From: Nitrospira sp.
GTDB taxonomy: Bacteria; Nitrospirota; Nitrospiria; Nitrospirales; Nitrospiraceae
Direction of reading: 5' to 3'
DNA: 54,284 bases
NCBI GenBank assembly: GCA_024331085.1
Contig: JANDJG010000004.1
Coordinates: 1-54,284, forward strand
In this document: one piece after another, positions 41,642-51,967 of the stretch
How the letters are laid out: every line of letters starts with the position of its first letter
Numbering within the stretch: position 1 is the first letter of the stretch
Translations under genes and position numbers: made by a program
Notes under the pieces: model-generated
Told to the model about the DNA's origin: nothing
The model's database searches: none
What the model saw: only the letters and a program-made list of their open reading frames with translations

Positions 41642-42834
41642 GTCCTCTTATGGGAGAACCAACAGTCATTGTGAGTGCGGCGCGCACGCCGATGGGGAGT
41701 TTTCAGGGCTGTTTCAGCCAGGTGCCGGCTACCAAGCTGGGCAGCATCGCGATTGCTGAGGCCTTGAAACGGGCTCAGGTCTCCCCTGGCCATGTGGACA
41801 CTGTGTATATGGGCTGCGTCTTAAGCGCGGGGCTAGGTCAGGCGCCGGCGAGACAAGCCTCGATCGGAGCCGGCATCCCCTACTCGGTCGGAGCCACGAC
41901 AGTGAACAAGGTCTGTGGTTCGAGCCTCCTGACGGTGATCCTCGCGTCGCAAGCCATTGCGCTCGGCGAGGCTAAGGTCGCAGTGGCCGGCGGCATGGAG
42001 AACATGACCCGTGCTCCCTATCTATTGGAGAAGGCGAGACAGGGGTACCGGTTGGGCCATGCGGAGTTGGTGGACAGTCTAGTGAAGGATGGGTTGTGGG
42101 ATGTCTATCACCAGTTCCACATGGGCAAGGGAGGGGAACTGTGCGCGGCCAAATACGGGCTGACGAGGCAAGAACTAGATGATTTCGCGCTGGAGAGTTA
42201 TCGCCGAGCCAGGGAGGCCATCGCGACCGGTCTCTTCAAGCGGGAGATCGTGCCGGTCGAGGTGCCGCAACGGAAAGGGCCGCCGGTGCTCGTTCAAGAG
42301 GATGAAGAGCCGAACCGCGTGGATCTGAGCAAGATGAGGGAACTCAAACCGGTGTTTCAGGAAGATGGGGTCTTGACGGTCGGCAATTCGCCCTCTTGCA
42401 ACGATGGAGCAGCGGCCTTGGTCCTGATGGCGGAAAGCGAGGCGGTTCGCCTCGGCCTCACGCCGTTAGCCCGGCTGGTCGGCTACGCCGGCGCGGCCTT
42501 GGCACCGGAATGGTTCACGGTCGCGCCGGTCGAGGCCATCAAACTGGCGCTCAAGAAAACCGGTCTCTCTATCGGGGCGATTGATCTCTTCGAGATCAAC
42601 GAGGCCTTCTCCGCTGTCTCACTGGCCATCAATCGGGAACTGGGACTGGACGTGAAGAAAGTGAACGTCCATGGGGGAGCGGTGGCGTTGGGCCATCCCA
42701 TCGGGGCCACAGGTGCAAGGATCCTCACGACCTTGATCCATGCCATGCAGGAGCGGAACGTCAGGCGAGGACTGGCGGCCCTCTGTATTGGAGGCGGAGA
42801 GGCTCTGGCAGTCGTTGTGGAGCGGGACATGTGA
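41638..42834 (+). CDS. Acetyl-CoA acetyltransferase (thiolase)
   Basis: VNKVCGSSLLTV; GGMENMTRAPYLL; NVHGGAVALGHPIGATGARI; CIGGGEALA. Confidence 0.95.
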   Translation: MSPLMGEPTVIVSAARTPMGSFQGCFSQVPATKLGSIAIAEALKRAQVSPGHVDTVYMGCVLSAGLGQAPARQASIGAGIPYSVGATTVNKVCGSSLLTVILASQAIALGEAKVAVAGGMENMTRAPYLLEKARQGYRLGHAELVDSLVKDGLWDVYHQFHMGKGGELCAAKYGLTRQELDDFALESYRRAREAIATGLFKREIVPVEVPQRKGPPVLVQEDEEPNRVDLSKMRELKPVFQEDGVLTVGNSPSCNDGAAALVLMAESEAVRLGLTPLARLVGYAGAALAPEWFTVAPVEAIKLALKKTGLSIGAIDLFEINEAFSAVSLAINRELGLDVKKVNVHGGAVALGHPIGATGARILTTLIHAMQERNVRRGLAALCIGGGEALAVVVERDM

Positions 42835-42908
42835 GGCGTGTGACGAGGAGCCAGGAACAGATGGAGCACCGCTATCAGTCTGGTGAGAAGGAAGTCGGGG
42901 TACCAACC

Positions 42909-43805
42909 ATGACCATCGACAGGGTCTCACGAATCGGCATCGTCGGGGCGGGCCAGATGGGTCGAGGGATCGCCCAGGTCTGTGCGGTGGCCGGCTATCA
43001 CGCGGAACTGATCGACGTAGGGGAAGTTCAATTAAAGGGAGCCGTCGCCAAGATTCGATCTGGACTCGAACGGGCTGTGGAACGAGGCACATTGGCGGCT
43101 GGTCGAGTGGAAGAGGTCCTGGCCCTCATTCATCCCTCGACCACCCTTGACCGATTGCACGAAGTCCACGTGGTCATCGAGGCGATTCCGGAAAACCAGG
43201 AGCAAAAACAGACGCTGTTTGCTGAACTGGGGCGGATCTGCCAACCGGAAACCGTGCTGGCGAGCAACACCTCGTCGATCCCGATCACGAAACTGGGAGC
43301 GGTCTCCGCTCGAGCCGATCGCGTTGTCGGGTTGCACTTCATGAATCCGGTCCCGGTGATGAACTTGGTGGAAGTCGTGCGAGGGCTCAACACGTCCGAA
43401 GAAACCATGGCGCTGGCGCTGGACCTTGCGAAGCACCTTGGCAAGACACCGGTCGTGGCGAACGATGTGCCGGGCTTTATTGTGAACCGGGTTTTGGTGC
43501 CGATGATCAACGAAGCGATCTTTGCGCTGGAGCAGGGAGTGGCGTCGGCGGAGGCGATCGATCAAGCGATGACGGCGGGAACCAATCATCCAGTGGGGCC
43601 GTTTGCCCTGGCGGATCGAATCGGCCTGGACACGGTGTTGGCGATTTGCGAGGTGCTGTATCGGGAGTTAGGTGATCCGAAATTTCGCCCCTGTCCCCTC
43701 CTCCGTCGCTATGTCGAAGCAGGATGGCTGGGGCGAAAAACCGGTCGCGGGTTTTATCGGTATGACGAAGTCGGGGAACGGGCAACGGTCACCGTGAGGA
43801 CCTAG
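42909..43805 (+). CDS. 3-hydroxybutyryl/3-hydroxyacyl-CoA dehydrogenase
   Basis: [95 protein letters not shown]. Confidence 0.95.
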   Translation: MTIDRVSRIGIVGAGQMGRGIAQVCAVAGYHAELIDVGEVQLKGAVAKIRSGLERAVERGTLAAGRVEEVLALIHPSTTLDRLHEVHVVIEAIPENQEQKQTLFAELGRICQPETVLASNTSSIPITKLGAVSARADRVVGLHFMNPVPVMNLVEVVRGLNTSEETMALALDLAKHLGKTPVVANDVPGFIVNRVLVPMINEAIFALEQGVASAEAIDQAMTAGTNHPVGPFALADRIGLDTVLAICEVLYRELGDPKFRPCPLLRRYVEAGWLGRKTGRGFYRYDEVGERATVTVRT

Positions 43806-43869
43806 CCACGGTGGGAGAGGCGTACTTTCTTGGCGCCCCTGTCACAGCCACTGTCGCGGAAGAGGCGGC

Positions 43870-45504
43870 ATGGAGAGGGAGATGGGGGACAAGCAGGAGA
43901 GGAAAGACATGAAGGAACGAAAACCTCGATTCACCTCCCTGTCAGGGATTGAGATCCATCGGCTGTATGGTCCCGGCGACCTCAAGGACTGGACACCAGA
44001 GCGGGAGTTGGGCGCGCCAGGTGAATTCCCCTATACGCGCGGCATCTATCCCACCATGTATCGAGGGCGGCTCTGGACCATGCGGCAGTTCGCCGGCTTC
44101 GGCTCTGCCGAAGACACTAACCGCCGGTTTCACTACCTGTTGGAGCATGGACAGAACGGGCTCAGCGTTGCGTTCGACATGCCCACGTTGATGGGGTTGG
44201 ATGCGGATGATCTGCTCGCGCGAGGCGAAGTGGGCCGCTGTGGTGTCTCGATTTCGTCGCTGGCCGACATGGAGCGGCTCTTCGAGGGGATTCCGCTTGA
44301 TCAGGTGACTGTCTCGATGACGATCAACGGGCCAGCGGCCGTGATCTTCGCCATGTACCTGGCGGTTGCAGAGAAGCGAGGCATTCCGTTTGACCGGCTG
44401 GGCGGTACCCTGCAAAACGACATTCTGAAAGAGTACATCGCTCAAAAAGAATGGCTGTTCCCGCCGGAGCCGTCTCTGCGCCTCGTGACCGATGTCATCG
44501 CCTATTGCGCACAGTCGGTGCCCAAGTGGCATCCGATCAGCATCAGCGGCTACCACATTCGCGAGGCTGGCGCAACGGCGGTTCAGGAACTGGCATTTAC
44601 CCTGTACGACGGCTTGACCTACGTGGAAGCGGCTGTGAAGGCAGGCCTCACGGTGGACCGGTTCGCGCCGCGGCTTTCGTTCTTTTTCAACGTCCACAAT
44701 GACTTCTTTGAAGAGATTGCGAAGTTTCGGGCGGCTCGGCGATTGTGGGCACGAGAGATGGCACGACGCTACCAGCCGAAAGACTCTCGTTCCTTGCAAT
44801 TGCGCTGCCATGCTCAAACAGCCGGCTGTTCGTTGACGGCGCAACAGCCTCTGAACAATGTGGTCCGTACCACGGTGCAGGCGTTGGCGGCGGTGTTGGG
44901 CGGCACACAGTCACTCCACACCAATTCGATGGATGAAACCCTGGCCCTCCCGACGGAGGAGGCGGTGCGGCTGGCGTTGCGGACGCAACAGATTCTCGCC
45001 GAGGAGAGTGAGGTGGCAAACACGGTCGATCCCTTGGGAGGTTCCTACTACGTTGAGGCCTTGACTAATCGGCTTGAAGAAGAAGCGCAAGCCTACTTCC
45101 GCAAGCTGGATGCGATAGGTGGCATGGTGGCTGCGATCGAACAGGGGTTCCCGCAACGGGAGATTCTGGAGGCCTCTCACTGGTATCAGCGCGAGATCGA
45201 GCGGAAGGAGCGGACGATCGTGGGCGTCAACCGGTATGTGGAGCAGGAGGAGCGGCCGATCCCCATTTTGAAGATCGATCCTGATGTGGAGCGGAGGCAG
45301 GTCGCTCGGCTCTCCGAGCTGCGCAAGATGCGAGATCCCTTCAAGATGGCCGGGGCGGTGGCGGCCTTACAAGAGGCGGTGGCCTGTGGAGAGAACGTCA
45401 TGCCGCCGCTGATCGAGGCGGTGAAGGCTCAGGCGACTGTGGGGGAACTCTGCGCGGCCTTGAAGGAGGTGTTGGGCACCTATCGAGAGCCGGTGGTGCT
45501 GTAG
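43870..45504 (+). CDS. B12-dependent acyl-CoA mutase large subunit (MCM/ICM family)
   Basis: [108 protein letters not shown]. Confidence 0.95.
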   Translation: MEREMGDKQERKDMKERKPRFTSLSGIEIHRLYGPGDLKDWTPERELGAPGEFPYTRGIYPTMYRGRLWTMRQFAGFGSAEDTNRRFHYLLEHGQNGLSVAFDMPTLMGLDADDLLARGEVGRCGVSISSLADMERLFEGIPLDQVTVSMTINGPAAVIFAMYLAVAEKRGIPFDRLGGTLQNDILKEYIAQKEWLFPPEPSLRLVTDVIAYCAQSVPKWHPISISGYHIREAGATAVQELAFTLYDGLTYVEAAVKAGLTVDRFAPRLSFFFNVHNDFFEEIAKFRAARRLWAREMARRYQPKDSRSLQLRCHAQTAGCSLTAQQPLNNVVRTTVQALAAVLGGTQSLHTNSMDETLALPTEEAVRLALRTQQILAEESEVANTVDPLGGSYYVEALTNRLEEEAQAYFRKLDAIGGMVAAIEQGFPQREILEASHWYQREIERKERTIVGVNRYVEQEERPIPILKIDPDVERRQVARLSELRKMRDPFKMAGAVAALQEAVACGENVMPPLIEAVKAQATVGELCAALKEVLGTYREPVVL

Positions 45505-45586
45505 GGAGGCGCAATCGGTGATTGTGCCGTACACGAAGGAGGGTGTCGAGGCGATCGGGCGCAGTGGCGTGAGAGGCGCACCAACC

Positions 45587-46429
45587 ATGAAGCTCGGCTC
45601 ATTTGAACTGTATCCGATTTCGGACGGCCGGTTCCGGCTCGACGGCGGTGCGATGTTCGGCGTCGTCCCCAAGGTGCTGTGGGGAAAATGTTGCGCCGCC
45701 GATGAGCTGAACCGGATCGAGCTGAGTCTGACCTGTCTGCTCATCCGGGCGAACGGCAAGAACATTCTGGTGGATACGGGGATCGGCTCCAAGGAAGACG
45801 GCAAGTTCCATCGGATGTTCGCCTTGGATCGACGGCCGACCTTGCTCGATTCGTTGAAACAAGCGGGGCTCGACCCGGACGACATTCATCTGGTCATCAA
45901 CACGCACCTGCACTTCGACCACGCGGGCGGGAACACCACGAGGCGGGAGGATGGAATCCTGGCCCCCACGTTTCGCAAGGCGACCTACGTCGTGCAACGG
46001 AGCGAGTACGAGGACGCGGTCCATGCCAACGAACGGACCAAGGCCAGTTACAGAAAAGACAATGTCGTTCCTGTCTCCCTGGCGAATCAATGGGAATTTT
46101 TGTACGGCGACACGGAACTCTTGCCGGGTCTCAGCGCCGTCGTCACCGCCGGCCACACCCGCGCCCACCAAGGGGTGAAGATCACCTCGGAAGGCCGCAC
46201 CGCCTTCTTTCTCGGGGATTTGATTCCCACCGTGTCGCACCTGCCGCTTCCATACATCATGGGGTACGACCTCTATCCGATCCAGACGTTGGAAACCAAA
46301 CGATGGGTGTTGGACCTGGCCTTTGACGAACAGTGGCTCCTGTTCTTCGAACATGACCCCGTGATCCAGGCCGGCTACGTCAGGAAGGATCAAGAGGGCA
46401 AGTACTATCTCCAGGAGGTCCGGGCATGA
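45587..46429 (+). CDS. MBL-fold metallo-hydrolase
   Basis: [11 protein letters not shown] (HxHxDH); [18 protein letters not shown] opens at 45518, start chosen at ATG 45587. Confidence 0.88.
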   Translation: MKLGSFELYPISDGRFRLDGGAMFGVVPKVLWGKCCAADELNRIELSLTCLLIRANGKNILVDTGIGSKEDGKFHRMFALDRRPTLLDSLKQAGLDPDDIHLVINTHLHFDHAGGNTTRREDGILAPTFRKATYVVQRSEYEDAVHANERTKASYRKDNVVPVSLANQWEFLYGDTELLPGLSAVVTAGHTRAHQGVKITSEGRTAFFLGDLIPTVSHLPLPYIMGYDLYPIQTLETKRWVLDLAFDEQWLLFFEHDPVIQAGYVRKDQEGKYYLQEVRA

Positions 46430-46833
46430 CGGTGGCGGCGGCTCCCCTGCGGGTCTTGATCGGAAAGATCGGCCTCGACGGCCATGACCGCGGCGTCAAG
46501 TTGATCGCGCGTGCGTTGCGTGACGCCGGCATGGAAGTCATCTATACCGGTCTCCATCAGACGCCGGAACAGATCGTCAACACGGCGATTCAAGAAGATG
46601 TCGATGCGATCGGGTTGAGTGTCCTGTCCGGGGCGCACAATACGCTGTTCCGGCGCGTGTTGGAGCTGTTGAGAGAAGAGGAGGCACAGGACATCGTGGT
46701 CTTTGGCGGTGGGATCATCCCGAGCGAGGATGTGCCGGCGTTGAAAGAGGCGGGCGTCAAGGCCCTGTTCGGGCCTGGCACGCCGCTGGACGACATCGTG
46801 CGTTTCGTCAAGGAACTTCGCACGTCAAGGTGA
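46426..46833 (+). CDS. B12-binding small subunit of acyl-CoA mutase
   Basis: [43 protein letters not shown] (DxHxxG); VVFGGGIIP. Confidence 0.95.
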   Translation: MTVAAAPLRVLIGKIGLDGHDRGVKLIARALRDAGMEVIYTGLHQTPEQIVNTAIQEDVDAIGLSVLSGAHNTLFRRVLELLREEEAQDIVVFGGGIIPSEDVPALKEAGVKALFGPGTPLDDIVRFVKELRTSR

Positions 46834-46869
46834 CGAGCCATGAGGGTGTTGGCCACGTCGGTGGCTTCA

Positions 46870-48441
46870 ATGTCCGATGACTATCGGTCGAATCGCCTCC
46901 ATTACGAAGGGCTGTTGGCCGACCTGCGCAAGCGGCTGGCTCTTGCCCAGGCCGGCGGGCCCGCTGAAGCGGTGGCACTGCACAAACAGCGGGGCAAGAT
47001 GACCGTCCGCGAGCGGATTGCCGCTCTGCTTGATCCGGACGAGCCCTGGTTGGAGCTGAGTCCCCTTGCTGCTTCCGGCCTGTATGAGGACCAAGTCCCC
47101 TGCGCCGGATTGGTGACCGGCGTCGGCGTCGTGTCCGGGCGGCCCTGCGTGATTGTCGCCAATGACGCTACCGTCAAGGGCGGCACCTACTTTCCCCTGA
47201 CGATCAAGAAACATCTACGAGCCCAGGAGATTGCCTTGGCCAACCGATTGCCCTGCATCTATCTAGTGGATTCAGGTGGTGTGTTTCTCCCGATGCAGGC
47301 GGAGGTCTTTGCCGACCGGGACCATTTCGGACGGATCTTCTACCACCAGGCCTGCATGTCCGCGCGGGGAATTCCGCAAATCGCCGTGGTGATGGGGCTG
47401 TGCACGGCGGGCGGGGCCTATGTGCCGGCCATGTGCGATGAAAACATCATCGTCAAGGGGACCGGCGCGATTTATTTGGCTGGCCCGCCGCTGGTGAAGG
47501 CGGCAACCGGTGAAGAGGTCACGGTGGAAGAATTGGGCGGCGCCGACCTCCACACGAGGCGATCCGGTGTCAGTGACCATCTGGCGAACGACGATCGGGA
47601 GGCGATCGAACTCTGCCGCTCGATCATGGACACGTTGCCGCGACGGCCAAGCCTGCGGAAGCAGGAGATCGAAGAGCCGCTCTACAAGTCTGAGGACCTG
47701 TATGGCCTCCTTCCAAACAATCTGAGGCAACCCTTTGATGTCCGCGAAGTGATCGCCCGGTTGGTGGATGGAAGTCGCTTTCATGAGTTCAAGGCTCGAT
47801 ACGGTTCCACATTGGTCTGCGGCTTTGCCCGCTGGATGGGCCATCTGGTCGGGATCATCGGCAACAATGGCGTGCTGTTGTCCGAGGCGGCGTTGAAGGG
47901 TGCGCATTTCGTGCAGCTCTGCGACCAGCGTCGCGTGCCGATCGTGTTCTTGCAAAACATCACGGGCTTCATGGTCGGCAAGGACTATGAAGCGAGGGGC
48001 ATCATCAAGGATGGCGCCAAGATGGTGCAGGCTGTGGCGACCGCCGGGGTGCCGATGATCACCGTCATCATCGGCGCGTCCCACGGAGCCGGCAATTACG
48101 CGATGTGTGGCAGGGCCTATGGGCCCAGGTGGTTGTTCCTCTGGCCCAATGCGCGCATCTCGGTGATGGGGGCGCATCAGGCGGCCCAGGTGCTGGTGAC
48201 GATCAAACAACAGCAACGGGCCAGGGAGGGAGCGACGTTGTCTCAAGAAGAAGTGCGCGTGATCTATGACGCGACCGTGGCTCAGTACGAGAAGGAGGGA
48301 GACCCGTACTTCAGCACCGCGCGACTCTGGGATGACGGCATCATCGATCCGGTTGAAACCAGAAAGGTCCTCGGATTCTGCTTGGACATCGTGATGACGG
48401 TGCCGGCACGGAGAGCCCGTCCCCCGGTCTTTCGGATGTGA
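46870..48441 (+). CDS. Acyl-CoA carboxylase carboxyltransferase (methylcrotonyl-CoA carboxylase beta-like)
   Basis: [75 protein letters not shown]. Confidence 0.92.
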   Translation: MSDDYRSNRLHYEGLLADLRKRLALAQAGGPAEAVALHKQRGKMTVRERIAALLDPDEPWLELSPLAASGLYEDQVPCAGLVTGVGVVSGRPCVIVANDATVKGGTYFPLTIKKHLRAQEIALANRLPCIYLVDSGGVFLPMQAEVFADRDHFGRIFYHQACMSARGIPQIAVVMGLCTAGGAYVPAMCDENIIVKGTGAIYLAGPPLVKAATGEEVTVEELGGADLHTRRSGVSDHLANDDREAIELCRSIMDTLPRRPSLRKQEIEEPLYKSEDLYGLLPNNLRQPFDVREVIARLVDGSRFHEFKARYGSTLVCGFARWMGHLVGIIGNNGVLLSEAALKGAHFVQLCDQRRVPIVFLQNITGFMVGKDYEARGIIKDGAKMVQAVATAGVPMITVIIGASHGAGNYAMCGRAYGPRWLFLWPNARISVMGAHQAAQVLVTIKQQQRAREGATLSQEEVRVIYDATVAQYEKEGDPYFSTARLWDDGIIDPVETRKVLGFCLDIVMTVPARRARPPVFRM

Positions 48442-48474
48442 GAGTCGATCAGAGTACAGATCAGGGTAGAGATC

Positions 48475-49278
48475 ATGAAGCAGCAGCGAACGATCCTCAT
48501 CGATCCCCTCGACCCGAACGGCAAGCTCCTACGTGTCACGCTCAATCGGCCGGAACGGCGCAATGCGTTTGATCATCTGATGGTCGATGAACTGTACCAG
48601 GCGTTTGTCGAGATCGGGAAGACTCGTTCTGTGTACGGCGTCATCCTGACCGGGGCCGGACCCGTCTTCTGTGCCGGTGCTGATCTCCATTGGATGGGAT
48701 CGGAAACTGTGACGATGGTGGAGGCCCGGAGGGATGCGGAGTCACTACTGGAACTGTTGCGAACTATCGACGCCTGTCCCTGTCCTGTGATCGGCAGGAT
48801 CCAGGGGCCGGCCTTTGGCGGAGGCATCGGCTTGATCGCCGCTTGCGACATCGTGATTGCGCGGGCCGACGCGACGTTGGCGTTCGGCGAAGTGCGGGTG
48901 GGGTTGGTCCCGGCGGTGATCGCGCCCTTTGTGTTGCGCAAGACCGGCTCCTCCTTTCTGCGCCGCTATGGACTGACCGGCGAGCCCTTTTCGGCCTCCC
49001 TCGCCAAGGAAGTAGGACTCGTCCATGAGGTGGTCGAGCCGTCCGAGCTGGACGACCGTGTCGATCATGTGGCGGAGCTGATCAACTGTTCGGCGCCGGG
49101 AGCTGCCCGGGAAACCAAGGCCCTGTTGCAGAAGTTGGGGACGCTCTCGGAAGACGAACAATGGAAACTAGCCGTGGAGACCAATGTGCGGGCTCGCCTC
49201 TCGTCGGAAGCACGGGAAGGGATGCGTGCCTTTCGCGAAAAGCGAAAGCCGCTCTGGCCGGGAACAATCACGGTCTAG
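48475..49278 (+). CDS. Enoyl-CoA hydratase/isomerase family (candidate methylglutaconyl-CoA hydratase)
   Basis: LNRPERRNAFDHLMVDELY; VFCAGADLHWM; GPAFGGGIGLIAACDIVIA. Confidence 0.9.
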   Translation: MKQQRTILIDPLDPNGKLLRVTLNRPERRNAFDHLMVDELYQAFVEIGKTRSVYGVILTGAGPVFCAGADLHWMGSETVTMVEARRDAESLLELLRTIDACPCPVIGRIQGPAFGGGIGLIAACDIVIARADATLAFGEVRVGLVPAVIAPFVLRKTGSSFLRRYGLTGEPFSASLAKEVGLVHEVVEPSELDDRVDHVAELINCSAPGAARETKALLQKLGTLSEDEQWKLAVETNVRARLSSEAREGMRAFREKRKPLWPGTITV

Positions 49279-49315
49279 CCATGGCATGGTGTCATGGTTT
49301 CGAACGAGGCATGGG

Positions 49316-50287
49316 ATGGCTGAACGAGCAATGACCGAATCGAAAGGCAATCGGTCTCCTCTGACTGACATTAGAATCGTTGAAGTCGGTCCGCGAGACG
49401 GATTGCAGCATGAGCCCGCGGTGCTGTCGATCGAGGACAAGGTGTCGTTCGTGAACGACCTGTCCCGGTCCGGTGTGGCAGAGATTGAAGTCGGCTCCTT
49501 TGTCTCGCCTCGCGCGGTGCCTCAAATGGCTGACACGGACCAGGTCTTCGCCAGGATCGATCGCCGTCTCGGGGTCCTCTATTCGGCGCTGGTGCCGAAC
49601 GAGCGGGGCTGGGAACGGGCGGAAGCGTCGCAGGTGGACAAGATCGCGCTGTTTACTGCCGCGTCCGACACGTTCACGCAACGGAACATCAACTGCACAA
49701 TCGGCGAATCGGTGCAGCGGTTTAGGCCGATTGTCTCGGCGGCGAAGCGAGGGGATGTCATGGTCCGGGGATACATTTCGACGGTCACGCACTGTCCGTT
49801 TGAAGGGCCTGTGCCTCCTTCCAAGGTGCTGGACGTGGCGAAGCGGCTGCTCGACCTGGGCATCGATGAGCTCTCGTTAGGGGAAACGATGGGGATGGCG
49901 GCTCCCAACCATATCAAACGATTGCTGGATGAGCTGTTGCGGCACATCCCGGCCGCGATGCTGTCCCTCCATGTCCACGATACCTATGGGCTTGGCATTG
50001 CCAATGTGTTGACCGCCTGGGCGGAGTACGGTCTGCGCACATTCGACACTTCCGCCGGAGGGTTGGGCGGCTGTCCCTTTGCGCCGGGAGCGACCGGTAA
50101 CGTGGCGACCGAGGACGTCGCCCATGCCTTGCGGACCTCTGGCGCTGCCGTGAAGGTGGATGAACGAGCGGTCGTCGCCGCGGCCCTGAAGCTGGAACCG
50201 GTGATAGGCCATCCCCTCGTCTCTCGGGTGTCGCGGGTGTTGCGTGAGGGGCTGCCCAGTGACGTCCGTTGTGAGGTTGTCCCATGA
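49316..50287 (+). CDS. Hydroxymethylglutaryl-CoA lyase
   Basis: VEVGPRDGLQHEP; SLHVHDTYGLGIANVL; FDTSAGGLGGCPFAPGATGNVATEDVAH; start chosen at ATG 49316. Confidence 0.94.
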   Translation: MAERAMTESKGNRSPLTDIRIVEVGPRDGLQHEPAVLSIEDKVSFVNDLSRSGVAEIEVGSFVSPRAVPQMADTDQVFARIDRRLGVLYSALVPNERGWERAEASQVDKIALFTAASDTFTQRNINCTIGESVQRFRPIVSAAKRGDVMVRGYISTVTHCPFEGPVPPSKVLDVAKRLLDLGIDELSLGETMGMAAPNHIKRLLDELLRHIPAAMLSLHVHDTYGLGIANVLTAWAEYGLRTFDTSAGGLGGCPFAPGATGNVATEDVAHALRTSGAAVKVDERAVVAAALKLEPVIGHPLVSRVSRVLREGLPSDVRCEVVP

Positions 50288-51078
50288 CGAGGTTCGGCAT
50301 CTATCTGAACAAGCCGGACAAGCAGGTCCATTCCGCATCAACGCTCGCCGAGCTGGTGAAGCAAGGACAGGTCCGGGCGGTGGCGAGGCTGATTACGTTG
50401 CTCGAGTGCGGAGAGCAGGAAGGACACGATGCGCTCCGCTTGTTGGAGGTCGATACGCCCCGTGCCGCCATCATTGGCGTCACCGGCTATCCGGGAGCGG
50501 GGAAAAGCACGATCATCGATCAGCTTGTGGCCGCCTATCGCAGGCTGGGACACAAAGTGGGGGTGTTGGCCGTCGATATGACCAGCCCCCTGACGGGCGG
50601 CGCCTTGTTGGGAGATCGCATCAGGATGCAACAGCACGCACTCGATCCTGGTGTGTTTATCAGGAGCCTGGCGACCAGGGGCCACCAGGGAGGACTCGCC
50701 TCCGTGACCGGTGAAGCAGTCTCGGTCTTGGAGGCGGCCGGCTACGACGTGATTTTCATCGAAACCGTGGGAGTCGGACAGGGAGAACTTGAGATTGCCA
50801 CGGTGGTGCCGACAGTGGTGGCGGTCGTCGCGCCGGGTTTGGGCGACGAAGTACAGGCGATGAAGGCCGGATTGTTGGAAGTGGCCCATGTCATCGTGGT
50901 CAACAAAGGTGATCATCCGGAGGCGGACCGGACCCTGCGGGAACTCAAGGAGTGGCATCGGAGCGTGCTAAAGGTCACGGCCACGACCGGCGAGGGTATT
51001 CCGGAATTGATCGCCGCGATTGCGGAACAGCAGCGGCTCCACGACCTGGAGGGAGCACCGACTCGCGCGGGCCCATAA
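50284..51078 (+). CDS. MeaB/ArgK-type G3E GTPase (acyl-CoA mutase chaperone)
   Basis: GVTGYPGAGKSTIIDQLV; DMTSPLTGGALLGDRIRMQ; ETVGVGQGELEIA; VNKGDH. Confidence 0.93.
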   Translation: MTRFGIYLNKPDKQVHSASTLAELVKQGQVRAVARLITLLECGEQEGHDALRLLEVDTPRAAIIGVTGYPGAGKSTIIDQLVAAYRRLGHKVGVLAVDMTSPLTGGALLGDRIRMQQHALDPGVFIRSLATRGHQGGLASVTGEAVSVLEAAGYDVIFIETVGVGQGELEIATVVPTVVAVVAPGLGDEVQAMKAGLLEVAHVIVVNKGDHPEADRTLRELKEWHRSVLKVTATTGEGIPELIAAIAEQQRLHDLEGAPTRAGP

Positions 51079-51181
51079 AGAGCCGACTGGCAGGTCCATT
51101 GATGTTGCCCATTGTGCCAAGGTCCTGTCGTGATGCCGCCGAGATGGAGAGCGGCGAGAGGATGGAGAAGGGGAGACCATC

Positions 51182-51967
51182 ATGCCGCATCAATTGCTGA
51201 CCGTGACGCACCACATCGCCCGGATCACGCTTCACAATCCTCCGGCCAACGCGCTTAATCTTTCCGTCTTGAAAGAACTGGATCAGGTCATCACCGAGGT
51301 CGAACAGGATGACTATGTTCGAGCGGTGATCGTGACCGGTTCTGGCCGGTTTTTCTGTGCCGGCGCGGATCTCAACGAATTGGCTCGCCTGACGACCGTT
51401 CATGGTGGGGTGGAATTCGCTGAACGGGGTCAAGCCCTCTTCAACCGGATCGAGCGGCTGAACAAACCGGTCCTGGCAGCGATCAACGGCCTCTGCCTCG
51501 GCGGAGGGCTTGAACTGGCCTTGGCCTGTCATGTTCGTCTCGCCGCGACCGGAGCCGCGATGGGGCTTCCAGAAGTCACGCTCGGCCTCATTCCCGGCTT
51601 CGGCGGGACGCAACGGCTTCCACGGGTGGTCGGAGCGTCCCGTGCGGCGGAGATGATTTTGACGGGGGAGCGTCTCTCTGCAGAAACCGCGGCTCACATC
51701 GGCCTGGTGAGCTATGTTGTGCCGTCCGAGGAGTTGTTGGCGAGGACGGAATCGCTTGCGACCACAATTGCCGAGCGGGGAAGGGCGGCGGTCGAAGCGG
51801 CTCTCCATGCCATTCGTGGGGGGCTAGACATTCCCCTCTCGGAAGGGTTGGCGAGAGAAGCGGAACTGTTCGGCCGGTTGTGTGTGACACCGGAGATGAA
51901 AGAGGCGGTGCGGGCCTTTCTGGAGAAGCGGCGACCCAAACAAGGTGGCGAGGAGGCGGTCTCATGA
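51182..51967 (+). CDS. Enoyl-CoA hydratase
   Basis: [53 protein letters not shown]. Confidence 0.93.
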   Translation: MPHQLLTVTHHIARITLHNPPANALNLSVLKELDQVITEVEQDDYVRAVIVTGSGRFFCAGADLNELARLTTVHGGVEFAERGQALFNRIERLNKPVLAAINGLCLGGGLELALACHVRLAATGAAMGLPEVTLGLIPGFGGTQRLPRVVGASRAAEMILTGERLSAETAAHIGLVSYVVPSEELLARTESLATTIAERGRAAVEAALHAIRGGLDIPLSEGLAREAELFGRLCVTPEMKEAVRAFLEKRRPKQGGEEAVS

